64,000 bases of DNA from the NCBI GenBank assembly GCA_037576195.1, contig CM075101.1:16120001-16184000 (forward strand). The letters run 5' to 3'. Both the position numbers and the translations under genes were made by a program. Positions 20,394 to 31,499 of this stretch are shown here, piece after piece. The notes below the pieces were generated by a model. The model did no database searches and had not been told where the DNA came from. It was given only the letters and a program-made list of their open reading frames with translations. How positions within the stretch are numbered: position 1 is the first letter of the stretch; the number at the start of each line of letters is the position of its first letter. The stretch is from Phytoseiulus persimilis (taxonomy: Eukaryota > Arthropoda > Arachnida > Mesostigmata > Phytoseiidae).

Positions 20394-21057
20394 ATGGGAG
20401 ACCTTTTCAGCGCGCTCGTCGTGGGCGATGCTGAGCCGCAGGACAGGACAGCGCCGCTCCACCGGTCGGAGGATGAGAAGGAGTGGAGGCGGAGCGCCGT
20501 CGCTCGCGCGGCCCGACTCTCCGGTGAGAGGATCCCGTTCGGAGATCCGGACCAAAGGTCCGGACGTGCGGCAACGCCACCGGGGGGAAGTCTCTGGGGC
20601 AGCGTGGATCGCTGCTTCGACATGTGCGGCTTTTCGCGGTGTCGAGTAGTCATTTTCATCGCAATAGTCGTTGCGGTGTTTTTGACCGCCTTTGAGGGCC
20701 TTGTGGCAGGTGAGTGTTTTCTTCTTCCTTTGCTTCCCTCTAAGATTCAGGCTGATTCACCGTTGGGTTTCTGTGTGGGGGTTCTGGTTATGAATGTCAC
20801 AGAGGAAGTCTCGAATGTTATTTGCTTGCAGGCCTTATATTTCTGGGTGGCGGAGTTGAGGTGGAGACGTCGCACTCCGGGAGTGTGGAGAAGTCGCAGC
20901 GGGTATTGGTCAAGGAGGAGACCAACACCCTTAGTGCCATCCGGTGGAAGACGGGGCTGAGAGCCCGGGGGCCAGAGGATCGCCCAGAGGAGGCAAGGCC
21001 GCACGCAGCGGACACGACACGAGTCCCGCCGGACTCGTTCGCGTGTCGTCCGACAAG
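20394..21057 (+). CDS. 5' exons of an unidentified type II single-pass membrane protein
   Basis: I do not recognise the gene. Exon 1 (20394-20709) starts at the first ATG after the promoter and ends at a strong donor (GGCAG|GTGAGT). Exon 2 starts at 20832 after TTGCTTGCAG, in matching phase 1. The predicted chain has an Arg/Ser/Glu-rich N-terminus of about 83 residues, then a hydrophobic span (about residues 84-111: CRVVIFIAIVVAVFLTAFEG, continuing across the intron into LIFLGGG), then a hydrophilic region. Basic residues before the span suggest a cytoplasmic N-terminus. The end of exon 2 is uncertain; 21057 (ACAAG|GTGGGC) is my choice. Later exons were not found and may lie far downstream. 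Codon composition is GC-rich relative to the flanks. It could also be a short gene with an alternative 3' end. Confidence 0.45.
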
Positions 21058-21085
21058 GTGGGCCATTGTGTGCGGGCATTGTGTG

Positions 21086-21150
21086 TTGGTCTCGGAATCA
21101 CCCCTCCAGGTTTGGAGAAAGATGTTCAGATTGGTCTCGGAATCACCCCT
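21086..21150 (+). repeat. 20-bp direct repeat with 45-bp period
   Basis: TTGGTCTCGGAATCACCCCT occurs at 21086-21105 and again at 21131-21150. It looks like a local duplication after the second exon of the membrane-protein gene. Confidence 0.8.
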
Positions 21151-21457
21151 TCAGTCAGTGATTCTCAAACGAAAGTCGGCCTCAAATTCCGATCTTACTA
21201 GCTCAGAATCAGAGATTCTGGGGTTCGAACCCGTAACCGAGATTTTGCGCCCTCACCTGGACGCCGAGGCCGAGTCCGGACTCGTCGGAATCGAGGGACT
21301 CGCGAGTCCGAGTCTGCGACCCCTACTTGAGACTCCACGGTTTCCAGACTTCCCTAAATCTCTTGCCACGACTGGTTTCAGTCGACAGTTCGACGTGGAA
21401 TTCCTCATTCCTCTCGCTCCATCCTCCAATGCTAAACTTCCAATTGAACACCTGTGA

Positions 21458-24400
21458 TGCTGGTCGGGGAGATTGAAACCTTCCAAGGCTGTCGTACTCA
21501 CGGGATCGCGGTCGGATCAGAAGCCAACTGATCACAACGCCAGCCGCCGCGGATGGTACGAGCTACGAAGAGACGCTACTGCGGTAAGCATTTCGCTGCG
21601 GGATAGCGTGGCGGATCTAGGAGTGACCAAAGGGGGCGGCGGTCGTGGATTTTCGATGGGCGTTCTGACTTCACCTCACCTTGCTTTCGGATGTCATAAC
21701 TCGGACAATTAGGTCCTGATCTCAGATAATGAGGCAGCGTTAAGCGCTGGTATGAAGAGCTACATTTTCTTAGCTTTCCAATCGGCTCACTATTGACGGA
21801 GGTATGTCGAGTCGAAGTGTACGCTCTATACTGTCTCTGTTATTGAACTGTGCGCTGCCTACACGTGACGAATCGACTTTCGAAGCTCTGTGCCCGCTAA
21901 AAATCTGACCATATCAGCGAGATACTCTCTCCGGATTTTCAACTTTGGGATTCTCGTCCTAACCATCGGTAACGCACTGACCACAGAGGACTGTACAGTC
22001 GATTCCAACGCAGTGAAATCAGTAACGCGACACCGAGAGCAGACTTCAACGCCCATGATGGCTTTCCTGCTTCTTCCGAACACCGAGAATAACTGCAAAT
22101 GACGTTCGGCGCCGAACTTTGCCTTCGGTGTCAAGTGATCAATTCTGATCCACTGGAATCGACTGTCCAGTCTTCTGCGGACAGTATGGGACCGATGATC
22201 AGTCCTGGAAGTGTCGACTCTGAGCTTCTTGGCTGACGCAGATAAAACAGAGCGTCCCAGCTACGAGTAAACGAGTAGGAACATTAGGCTCTTCCCTCCA
22301 GCTTGGTTAAGATCCCTCATTTTCTGGGATTGGATCTGGTTTGGCCATGTCCGGAAGCCATTGAAGAGTCCGGATTCGAGATGTCGTAACTCCGAATTTC
22401 CGACAGTCGAGACTCCAGCCAGGGAATCATCGAGCCAATTTCCGGGAACGTTATGTTGCGTTCGGTCGGGAACGCTTCGTTCCTTTTCCCTCTCCGTTGC
22501 TAACGTTTACAAGAACGGCGCAAAAGAACGTTGTCGGGAATGGGTTCGATTAGTTCCTGACTGACAAGTCGACTTCTAGAAATTTGGAGTTACGACGTTC
22601 TGCATCAGGGCTCTTCAATTGAGAAAGAGACTCCAGTCAAAACTCTGGTGCTACCCCGTTAGTTGCCCGGAGAAAATGGTCTATAACCTCCTCAGAGCGA
22701 TGCTGCCGAAGACTGAGCCCCGAACTGGAGAAAACTTCGCGCCTTGGAAATGATCCGATCTGGTCCGACTATTTGAAGATATAGCGCTTAGGATAACCGA
22801 ACCACCGTTCATAGTCATTCATGGCGTTTTGCAACAGGCTGGAATGTTTCTGTGAGCTAGCCCATACTCTCTATGCCTCGCGGGTCATATACAACAAGCG
22901 ATGAGGAAAGAGAGCGACTTTTCAGCCCTTGGCTTTCACTTTTCGTTCCTACCCCCGTGGCTGTTATCGAAACCGAATTGCGAATCATCTGGACTCGTGA
23001 TCATTGAGATTCTACTCTGATGTGGGTGAGCAGAGCGACTCGCGTGTTTCATGTTTTTCACACTAAACGGTGACCCGTCGAGGAATACCACCGCTCGCGC
23101 ATTGGAGGAGAAATTTTAGGATACCTGCTCGGTGTTTCGGTTCTCATCCCGGAACGACGTGTGCTAGGGAAAATATTTCATGGTCGTAGATGATCTCGTC
23201 GGATCGCAAGAATCAACATGGAAAAATAACTAACGAGATAACTGATAGTTTCAGATCCGATCAAGCTGTGGCTCTCGATGTGAAACCCGCGAGCAGCCGC
23301 AGACCGCTTCAAGAACTCCGCCAGAAAATCTTGCAATCCTCCAAATCGTGCTAGATCGGGACCCTCGATTTCACGCTGCTCACGAGGATTCGGAAGACTC
23401 TCCGAAAAAAATACCCTGATGGCGGGTGAAGACTAGACATCATTTCTCGCTGGGCGGATAGCGGGAGTCTGGAACCAGAAAGCTTCTTATGGATCGATCA
23501 GAAAACAACGTTAAATGTAGATGTCCGCTTGAAATCTATTGGACACGAGAATGGGTAATGATACCTCCAGGATTTTTCAATCGAACCAAGTCCCGGTTTT
23601 TTGAGTTGCGAAAAGCGATGTCCAGAGAAGACCCAGTATCCAATCGAACTTATCAAAATGATTGTTTTTTCAGAAGCGGGAGCTGGAAGAATTCGACGGA
23701 AAAGATGTAATATGAGCTAAATTCAAGACAGAGTTTGGAAGAAGTCTCAAGGATTGTAGTGATCTGACACTAGAACCTATCTCACATTGAATATCCGGGT
23801 AGCAAGTTTGGCTCATGAACTGATCTGGTTGTGATTATCAAATCTCAGAGTTGAGCTCATCTACGATTTTGTCTCCAGGAGTCGGTCAATTACTCGTACA
23901 ACATCACTCTGCCATCTACTTGGAGTCGATAAACCACCTTCCACAAGGAAAGCGCTCGGCTATCACACGAGTTTTTCAGAACTATCGAACGAAGTCATGT
24001 GCTGTTGTTGTCGTTGAACGAAGTCATCTCGATGAGAAATACAACGCGATCAATCTCGAAATTTCTGGTGATAAGTGTTTTCATATCAAACTGCTTGAGG
24101 CTCCTCACATGCTTTCCCTCAGGGGAAGAATATTTTCCCCGTTACCCGTTAACAAAACTCTCTCAAAACAAAAAGCTCAAGGATCATTGCCGCATTGGTT
24201 CGAAAGGAATGTAAGAAATCGTGGAACAGTGAGATTTTTCGTAATCCGGTCTTCAGAGATCGACCCACAGAGAGCCGTCGTGACCGAACGAAGACGCGTT
24301 ACGAAGGAAACTTCCAAACAACAGGGTCAAGTCATACCTGGACCGGACAGACATTTCAAGTCCGGGATAGTTTCCAACGCATTATTTCAGCCAATGAGTG

Positions 24401-27400
24401 GAAGTCTGCCGGTGGGACTGATTTTTTTCTGTTGTTCTCCGAAGATTGCTCGTACTCACTGACGAGGAAAGAGTCATTGCAGTTACAGATAGCGACACTG
24501 CCACGCTGATTGTCCGTGGGAACCTGGTCTCGAGGGAAGAACGAGGAGAACCGGGTCAGCGATCTAAAGAATGGATGAACGACGGAGAGCGATGGATTGT
24601 CGCAGTTTATCATCACAATGGGTCGTTCTGCAGCAACCTCGGCTCCGCAATGGCTGCAACGAGTCGAGTTACGAGGAACAAAAACAGGAGGTTTACGATA
24701 AGGATAATCGAAGGCGGAGAAGATAGGAGAACTGTCGTTAACATAAACTCAGTGAGGATACTCGATAGACCAGTGAAGGACAAGGTGTCAAGTAAACAAT
24801 ATAGCCGCGGAAGGAAATCGATATGATCGACGCAGTTCTAGTCCGATACGGAGTTCTATCCTCTCAAAATATGACGGTGTTGCGTTTCATCGGCCGTCCC
24901 GATTGGTTAAAGTTGAAGCTCCTTCCCGAGTTTTGGAAAGTGTCGCCGTTGGGGTTCATGACCGAGGAGTTGTGGCCCTGCGAAACGTCATGGGACTCTG
25001 CTCGACGAGGGGCAGTCCGCCCGGACCAGATCAGACAAAAACTAGGCGCAGTCCCATCGATGAATCCCAGTAAGGGGCATAAACCGAAAACGTAATCTCG
25101 ATGAATGCTTTGAGAGCTCGCCCACAAACGGGAAACTTTCGAATTCGAGAACAATAGGCAGTTGGTACTCGGCTCAGTCGCTGAGTTCTGAAAATCACGG
25201 ATGCCCTCCTCATGTCAAACTGGAGGTTAACGGGTTGAGTACGTACGATTCCGGCCATACCGCCGAGCCTGGTTGAGCCAACAAATTCATGATAGGTCGG
25301 CAAGAAGCGAATAGCATCACCGATCGGGACACGCCCATTTCTTGGATTGGCTTTCACCATGGTGAGTCGCCCTTCTGGGAGCCGGGTGTTCACGCAAAGA
25401 GCTTCACGGTTGAATATGAGGCCCTCTCCGAGATCACGCGTCGTTCAATGGCGGCAGACTCTAAAACCTGGGAGGGCTGATCAGGCTGTCTCTGACGCCG
25501 AGAATCAGATTTTATTGGCAACCTCGAGGGAGCATCCGATTCGATTTGAATGAAGACTCCGGACCAGTCCAAAGCCTTTGGATCTTTCCACCGTTTCTCT
25601 GGGTCTTGGGTCGATTGAAAGTGTAACGAACACATATCGAGTGCGCAGATTCACGTTGGAAACGTTTCCCCAGACCTCTCTGGTTCCAAGAATGGAAAGA
25701 GTGTGCGATGTCTCTGGGCTGTAAGAGCGTCCATCTGTTTTCCCTTGACTGGACATCATCAGGAGTATAACACCGCAGCGACATTGAACGCCCCGCGGAA
25801 CTGCAGTGTAGATGTAGAAGAGTAGTTCGCCAAGCGGCCTGTCCGTCCATGAACAGTCAGACCATAAACTACGCGGTCGAATCGACTGAGGAGTCAGGAC
25901 CAGATTATTGACGAGGCTTTTCCGAGTATTGGATCGGAGGACCGTCGTCCTGATCTGGCTCGCTCACAGTGACCGAGTTCAGTACCGAAGTCCTACCGCT
26001 GTGCTCCTAGAAGTTTTGAGACGACTGAGGTTGTCTGCGAAGCAACCAACCACTCTCACAAGTCACCGAGCATAAATGCTACCTCCCCGTGCGAACCCCA
26101 CAGAACGTTCGCCCCCCCCCCCCCCCCCTAGAGCGTCGGGGCTCAGGATGCGCGACCTAGATCAAACAGGTCGAATTCCAGAGGGTTAATGTGTGATTTG
26201 AGATGTCATTCCTGCGGGAAACCGACGGGGTGTGATTCGTATGGTATCGTGTTCCGCCCGACCGGGAAGCGACTTCTGGACTCCGCGACCGGTACCGGAG
26301 CGATCCTTCTGCAGATAGTTCTGAATCCGTAGAAGGAAACGGAGGAGGTCTCCATGGGAATTCCAGCGCTAAAAACATCTAAATTCGTGGGGTCCTGAGA
26401 CGGGACATTCGACCCGTCAGGAACATTCGAGAGAGCGATACACCGGAGCGGGCGGTCTCAGATGTCCGGAAAGTTGAAACGAAACTCCGAAACTGCTCCA
26501 AGAACGCTGCATAAGAAGCGACGCGCCGACATCCCTGTGCTCGAAAAGTTTTCTGTTCCCGGTGGGCCAGCGAAATCGATATCTTTCGTGAGCAAGAAAA
26601 CAAAAGCAACACCGGATCTTGTACCGTCATGGGAGCGACGTCGGCATTTTTTTCATCCTCGTCCGGGGCGCCTGGGGCCGCGCATCGGAACTCTCATGTT
26701 TTGCCTCACCCACATTTACCCTCGAGCGCTATAGATTCACACCATCGCTCTGACCGCCGTGCCCTATTTCGGCTCGTCTGGTTGGAATCGTGGCCGAAAC
26801 GCATACACAAAGTGAGCGAGACCCGCTGGATAGGAGCTCTATAGTTTGAACGATTCCGGCAACCGAAGAGACAGTATAACAGCGGGGGCTCCCACGGATC
26901 GAATCACGTCTGTTTTCTCCTGGGGCACTGTCAGTACCGTTTTCGCTCGTGTGCAGCAATGACCAGTCGGAGTCCAGTTCTTCCGTTTCAAATTCCAAGA
27001 TCGTCCAAGCGGGTTCGATTGAAAGGAGCTTTTCCGCCCGAAAATTTCCAGGAAGGTTCGTGAACAGCGGAGTCAGGACTCTGGTTATTGGATGGGGAAT
27101 CCGCAGCCTGATTCCTATATTACAGCACTGTTCTTGTGGGATTCCTTGATTGGAACTGCAGATCCTTCCCTAAACTCATGAGAGCCACCTTAATCAAAGG
27201 CTGGTGGAGAGGTTTCCAGGCTCGCGATGGAGGCATCGTTTCAGATGGAAGGCGGCGGTAGGTGCTTGTCAGGTTACCTCCACTTTAATTCATGGCTTCG
27301 ACTCGAAGCCGAACGAAGGGTCGCCGAAGACGAGAAAGCAACAGTTTCGGGAGCTTGATTGGATAGCTTCCGATCGAATGTTTCCGGCGGACTGCACCCA

Positions 27401-28560
27401 TCTGTTTGGGGACGGGAGGCAGGTCCATTCATCCCAAGGGAGAACGAAAGCAGAGCGGAAGCTGAGACATCGGTGGACTTTGGTACGAAGCGTCGGAAAG
27501 CAGAGGAATGATCCTCCACCGACTTATCTTCACGGCAAACGGTGATGCATCGACTGAGAGGCGATTGAAGTGAGGGAACCAGCTTTGTTGAGCGTCTCCG
27601 TGATCGGCCATGGACTCGGCTTGATGAAGGGGAGAGATCAATAACCTAGGGAACAACCTCTCGATTGCCTTTAACATATAACTCAGTATCGTCGACTTCT
27701 TTATGGACGTTGCTCAAGAAATCCAAGCAAGTCCGACGAGCACAAGTTCGTGACTCCAGGAGGCCTGTGAACTCGAGGATGGTTATTGAAAGTTCTAAGC
27801 CAGTCAGATGCCGGCTGCCGTTCATACTCGATGGAAGCTATCGCCATCAGCGAATCTCGCTTTTACTTCAGAGCGATTCCTCGACGAGCCGTGAGCGACG
27901 GGAGGCTCATGAGATTCTGAACTCCGAAAAGGATTCCAGCGCCGAATCGTCCAACGAATCAAGGGAAGGCACTGGGACACCATTCGCGCAGGTCGCCAGG
28001 AGCTCCAGGGGGTCCATACAGAGCTAAACAGAGGACTTCCCCTATGGCGTTTCATGTGTGCTGATTATTTTCTCGCGACAACGACAACATACGTCGTTCT
28101 CGGGAGCATACTCGGAAACTGCCTCCGTTATCACCTCTTCGGATAGGCAGACAGAACCGATAGGAATTACGTGTACCAAATACTATACCGCACGAGAGCC
28201 CGCCCCCGAAAAAACCTCAGGAATCGTATTGCGGGAGGCGTCTCTCGTCCCCCGAGATTTTGCGAAGGATTAAATAATCTAGAGTAGCTTTGGTGGAGCT
28301 GCGCTCAGCTGCAACGTCCCGATTCAGCGTATCGTGCCTGCCGACCGTTTGCTGAATGGTTGTCAGAATTGCAGCGCAACACTCGCGTGAGCAACTGAAC
28401 GACGGAATAATGTCGGAACGTGGCCATGAAGGCTTAGAAGACGTCGATCGAACGAAGTAGTTCCTAGTATGTCTACATGATCGCAATAACCATGGTCATG
28501 AAGTACGCTATCACGGCGCCCGCTGCCAGCTACAGGTTTCAGCGATCATCACGCAGGTGA
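21458..28560. other. Long non-coding stretch
   Basis: Frames up to about 200 codons occur (for example near 23,851-24,462) but show no domain and are near the chance expectation for this length and composition. A 17-nt C run lies at 26112-26128. An ACCATG|GTGAGT word at 25,357-25,367 mimics the one-codon first exon of the cuticle gene but has no identified partner. This may be intron of the gene starting at 20.4 kb or intergenic DNA. Confidence 0.4.
26112..26128. repeat. Homopolymer run of 17 C
   Basis: Uninterrupted poly(C); potential i-motif/G-quadruplex forming tract and a site of likely length variation. Confidence 0.85.
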
Positions 28561-28889
28561 ACGCAGAGGCTCCCCGCGGATCCTTCGACCGCGTGCTCCG
28601 AAATTCCGCTGATAGCCAAGTTTTCCCTCTTCTACCATCAGCTACTGGAGAAGCAGCCGCAACGTCGCTCGGCGTTGTCTGTAACTGACGACTGTGACCG
28701 CCGCAGCGGCGGCGCCAGCGACTAGAGCAAGCAAGCAGCTACAAGCCAGGCAGCCAACGCGCACTATCATCAAGCACACTGCCGCGAGCACCGTCGAAGC
28801 GCAGCGGCATCATCGGCGGCAGCAGCATATACCCTGCCCTCCTATCAGGTCTCCTCAATAGTGCTGTTGTCGGGCGCAATGGAACGCTG

Positions 28890-28918
28890 GTTGTCATGAC
28901 AACAGTCGCCATAGCAAC
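28890..28918. promoter_or_regulatory. Tandem pair of RFX X-box motifs
   Basis: GTTGTCATGACAAC (28890-28903, a perfect 14-bp palindrome) is followed after one base by GTCGCCATAGCAAC (28905-28918). Both fit the GTNRYC-N2-RGYAAC-like dyad bound by RFX factors, which control ciliary and neuronal genes in animals. Binding is inferred from the motif only. Confidence 0.5.
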
Positions 28919-28994
28919 CGTACGCGAACCCTCAGAGCTTCTAGAACACACGATGATAATGTTAAATGAGAATGTATGTGATTGGTTGGTTAGT

Positions 28995-29104
28995 ATCGCC
29001 GCCGCTGCTGCTCCCGCCGCTGCTGCTGCGGCTGCGGCTGAGTCATCGTCGTGTGTTGTTCAGTTACAGCCGCCACCGCTGCTGCCGATGATGATGATGA
29101 TGGC
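28995..29104. repeat. Low-complexity CTG/GCN and GAT triplet tract
   Basis: Imperfect CCG/CTG/CGG triplets (28998-29041) and GATGATGATGATGATGG (29087-29103). In one minus-strand frame this encodes Ser, Ala and Gln runs; in plus-strand frames Ala runs. Confidence 0.75.
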
Positions 29105-29390
29105 TCTGTGCTGTTTTGTGAGTGTGAGAGTTTCGCCGAGCAGCCACGACCGGATAAGAAATCGCCAACATCCGCCATTTTGGGTTCGTCGAGCGCCTCT
29201 GGGTTCTTGGTTGATGGCCGCTCGGTTTCGATCGTTGGTTGCTCTGGAGTAGCTCGCTGGGTCGTTGAGCCGGCCGGCCGATCGGCCCGCCCGTCGGTTG
29301 GTTGCCTGAGTGGCGGGGTAGATCGGAGTCGGTTGAGAATTGCCATCCTCAGAACCGGCGCCAGCGAAACGGAGGGAATCGAGACTCGGA

Positions 29391-30660
29391 GCTGATATGC
29401 GAGTGATCGCGTTCCTCTCTCAGATCGGGTTTCTCATCTCCGCTATTTCCCTGTGGCTCAGCGAGGATCCAGATTCGAAACGAAGATCACGGAGGATTAG
29501 GTGTTCAGGCTCACACAGATGTCAAAGCGATCATAGGTTCTTGACCGGGCTGAAAATGTCGGAACGAAAACGCTCCGCTCTCGCATATGATGTCCTGTTT
29601 CGTATGTGGATCTCTGACCCGGGTCGGTGTGCAAACGCTCAGAATATTAGTCGTTGTGAAATATTCATCCACAGAGATCACCTCCGCATGGAAGGTGATC
29701 CGTGATCTCGAGTTCGGCCTCGAGCCCTGCGCCGTAGCTCGCTGTGGTGACAGACGAATATCGATCCGAGATTGAAGCCCAGTTTACAGACAGCGGAACC
29801 CGAGACATGGATGCGAGACGCACGAGCTCAGCAACACAAATCACCAGAGTCGTACCATGTCCAACAATGCTTCATACGCGCAAGGATATTTGATCCATTC
29901 TCTTGTTGATCTGTAGATGTAGTTCGTTAAGTGAACACTTGGAGCAGTCGCTCAATCTTGGAATTCAAGGATACGCTTGATCGAGTCCACTTTAGTGTTC
30001 CTCCTCTCCCGACGTCGGATACCAGCAGGGAGCTGTCAAGAACACTCTTTCGAATCTCTCAACGACCTCTTATTTCTTCCTGAATCGCTCGACTTGTCGC
30101 GTAAATCTGCCTGGGAAGTGCCTACGTCGAGGGAGTGGGGCGATGAAGCTGCCAGTCTTGTAGGAACTCTGACTGCAGACGTCATGTACGAATCTTCCAG
30201 AATAAACGAGCTATGCCTGTTTGCGGTATCCTAGAGAAGAAGATGGATGCAATCTTCCACCACAATGCGACGACTTCCCGCGACCGGTTCCGGCGCTCGG
30301 TCGCCAGAAGAGGCGTGCAACGAAATACTGCGAATCGAAGAGACGCGAGGGCGTTGTAGAGGTTGGTTACAGAGAAGCGGCCGATCTAGAAATTTATCGG
30401 ATAGTCAGGCATCAAGACGAGACGGCTGATTGGGAAAATCGTCATCTGTTGACAGCCCACGGAAGGTTTCATGTTCGACTTGATAATGACATGTTAAAAA
30501 TAGGTCTGTCTGCTTCCTGTTCGCGCTCCAAGACTCTCATCGGTCGATGTTTGGAAGCATACAACATACGTCGCTTTCCAAACTGGAAGTCACCCATCAT
30601 GTATATTTCTCCGCGCTTTGCGTGGATCCCTTCAATATCCCACGGAGGACACCAGGGAAG
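29391..30660. other. Non-coding stretch
   Basis: No recognisable gene. A small hairpin-forming inverted repeat (GATCACCT ... AGGTGATC, 29678-29702) is present. The long plus-strand frame entering the tetranucleotide repeats near 30.7 kb has no domain and begins at a non-ATG codon. Confidence 0.4.
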
Positions 30661-30679
30661 TGAACGCAAACAAGTGATA

Positions 30680-30722
30680 GCGAGCGAGCGAGCGAGGAAG
30701 CCAATCATCCATCCATCCATCC
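30680..30722. repeat. Tetranucleotide repeats (GAGC)n and (ATCC)n
   Basis: GCGAGCGAGCGAGCGAGG (30680-30697) is followed by an (ATCC)4 run (30706-30722). Similar GAGC and CCAA/CCGT words recur to about 30,950 and again at 60.8 kb. Confidence 0.8.
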
Positions 30723-30949
30723 AGTCGCCATCCAAGCAACCGAGCAACCAACCCGCAAAGCCGAATCGGGGTCAACGAAACGCTTTTCAGCAGCACGAGC
30801 TGCAGCAAAGGCAACGACCAAGCAAGCCGTCAACTAACAGTTGGCTTTGACTGTTGTTGCTGCTGCTCATCACCCACGAACCGACCATCCGTTCGTCCGT
30901 CCGTCCAACCCACCAACTAGCCGCCCGACCAACTATCCGATCGAGTTAG

Positions 30950-31490
30950 TCCACCGATCAATAAGTCAATTGATAATGCCCACAGCATCATTGATGAATA
31001 AATGAGCGAACCAAGAGCGACTCGAGCTGACCGAACGCCCGTCGCCAAGAAGGCAGCCAGGCATGTTGGCCGCGCCGAAGGGCACTCTAGCCAGTTATTC
31101 AAGTGACCGCGCGGCCTCGGAATTCCAGCTAGAATATGTGAAGGAAGGCCCCTTGCGAAGCAGGCTCGAATGAAGGTTGCCGCCGCAGCAGCCGGCGCTT
31201 TCGAATGGGAATTCTGAGCCAGGGGAGCAGAAGGATCCGATACCGGTTTGGCAGAGGGGCGCCGCAGCAAACATAGGCAGAAAACAAACATCGCGGTGTC
31301 CTACGAAGACGCCCGCGATATCTCTCCCTGTCCTTCCAGAAACGAATGATCTCGAACATCAGCTTGATGAGGTGGCGCCCTCGATCCGCTGGCGGCCAAT
31401 GTCGTGGTTGGTCGTCCGATTCCATCTATTCGCCAAACCATCAATTTCGACCGCAGCTTCCTTTGAATGGCCTTCGAACGGATACGGTTT
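30950..31490. other. Non-coding stretch
   Basis: No supportable gene or repeat; only overlapping short frames. Confidence 0.4.
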
Positions 31491-31499
31491 GCTTTCCCG

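Larger units (their letters stand above)
28560..29390. promoter_or_regulatory. Repeat-rich island with paired X-boxes, possible promoter or 5' UTR
   Basis: The segment is dense in CAG/CTG/GCN triplets, a (GAT)5 run and two adjacent RFX-type X-boxes. On the minus strand CCAAAATGGCGGATG (29184-29170) joins a translation-start-like context to an ATGGCGG word like those near many promoters. It opens a 62-codon frame with Ser, Ala and Gln runs (29178-28990). That frame could be the first coding exon of a minus-strand regulatory gene, but no splice donor or domain confirms it. Confidence 0.3.

Noticed and set aside
20747-21079. Minus-strand frames over the membrane-protein second exon
   Set aside because: No motif; the plus-strand exon has matching splice phase and promoter context.
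21199-21235. TAGCTCAG ... GGTTCGAACCC, tRNA-like A and B boxes
   Set aside because: The two boxes are only about 15 nt apart, far too close for a tRNA or SINE, and no acceptor stem forms.
23851-24462. 203-codon plus-strand frame
   Set aside because: Length is near the chance expectation for 64 kb at this composition and the peptide has no recognisable domain.
25357-25370. ACCATG|GTGAGT as a start of a second cuticle-like gene
   Set aside because: No TATA box, initiator or downstream signal-peptide exon could be found.
30221-30850. 209-codon plus-strand frame
   Set aside because: It begins at a TTG rather than ATG, and its second half is the translation of tetranucleotide repeats.
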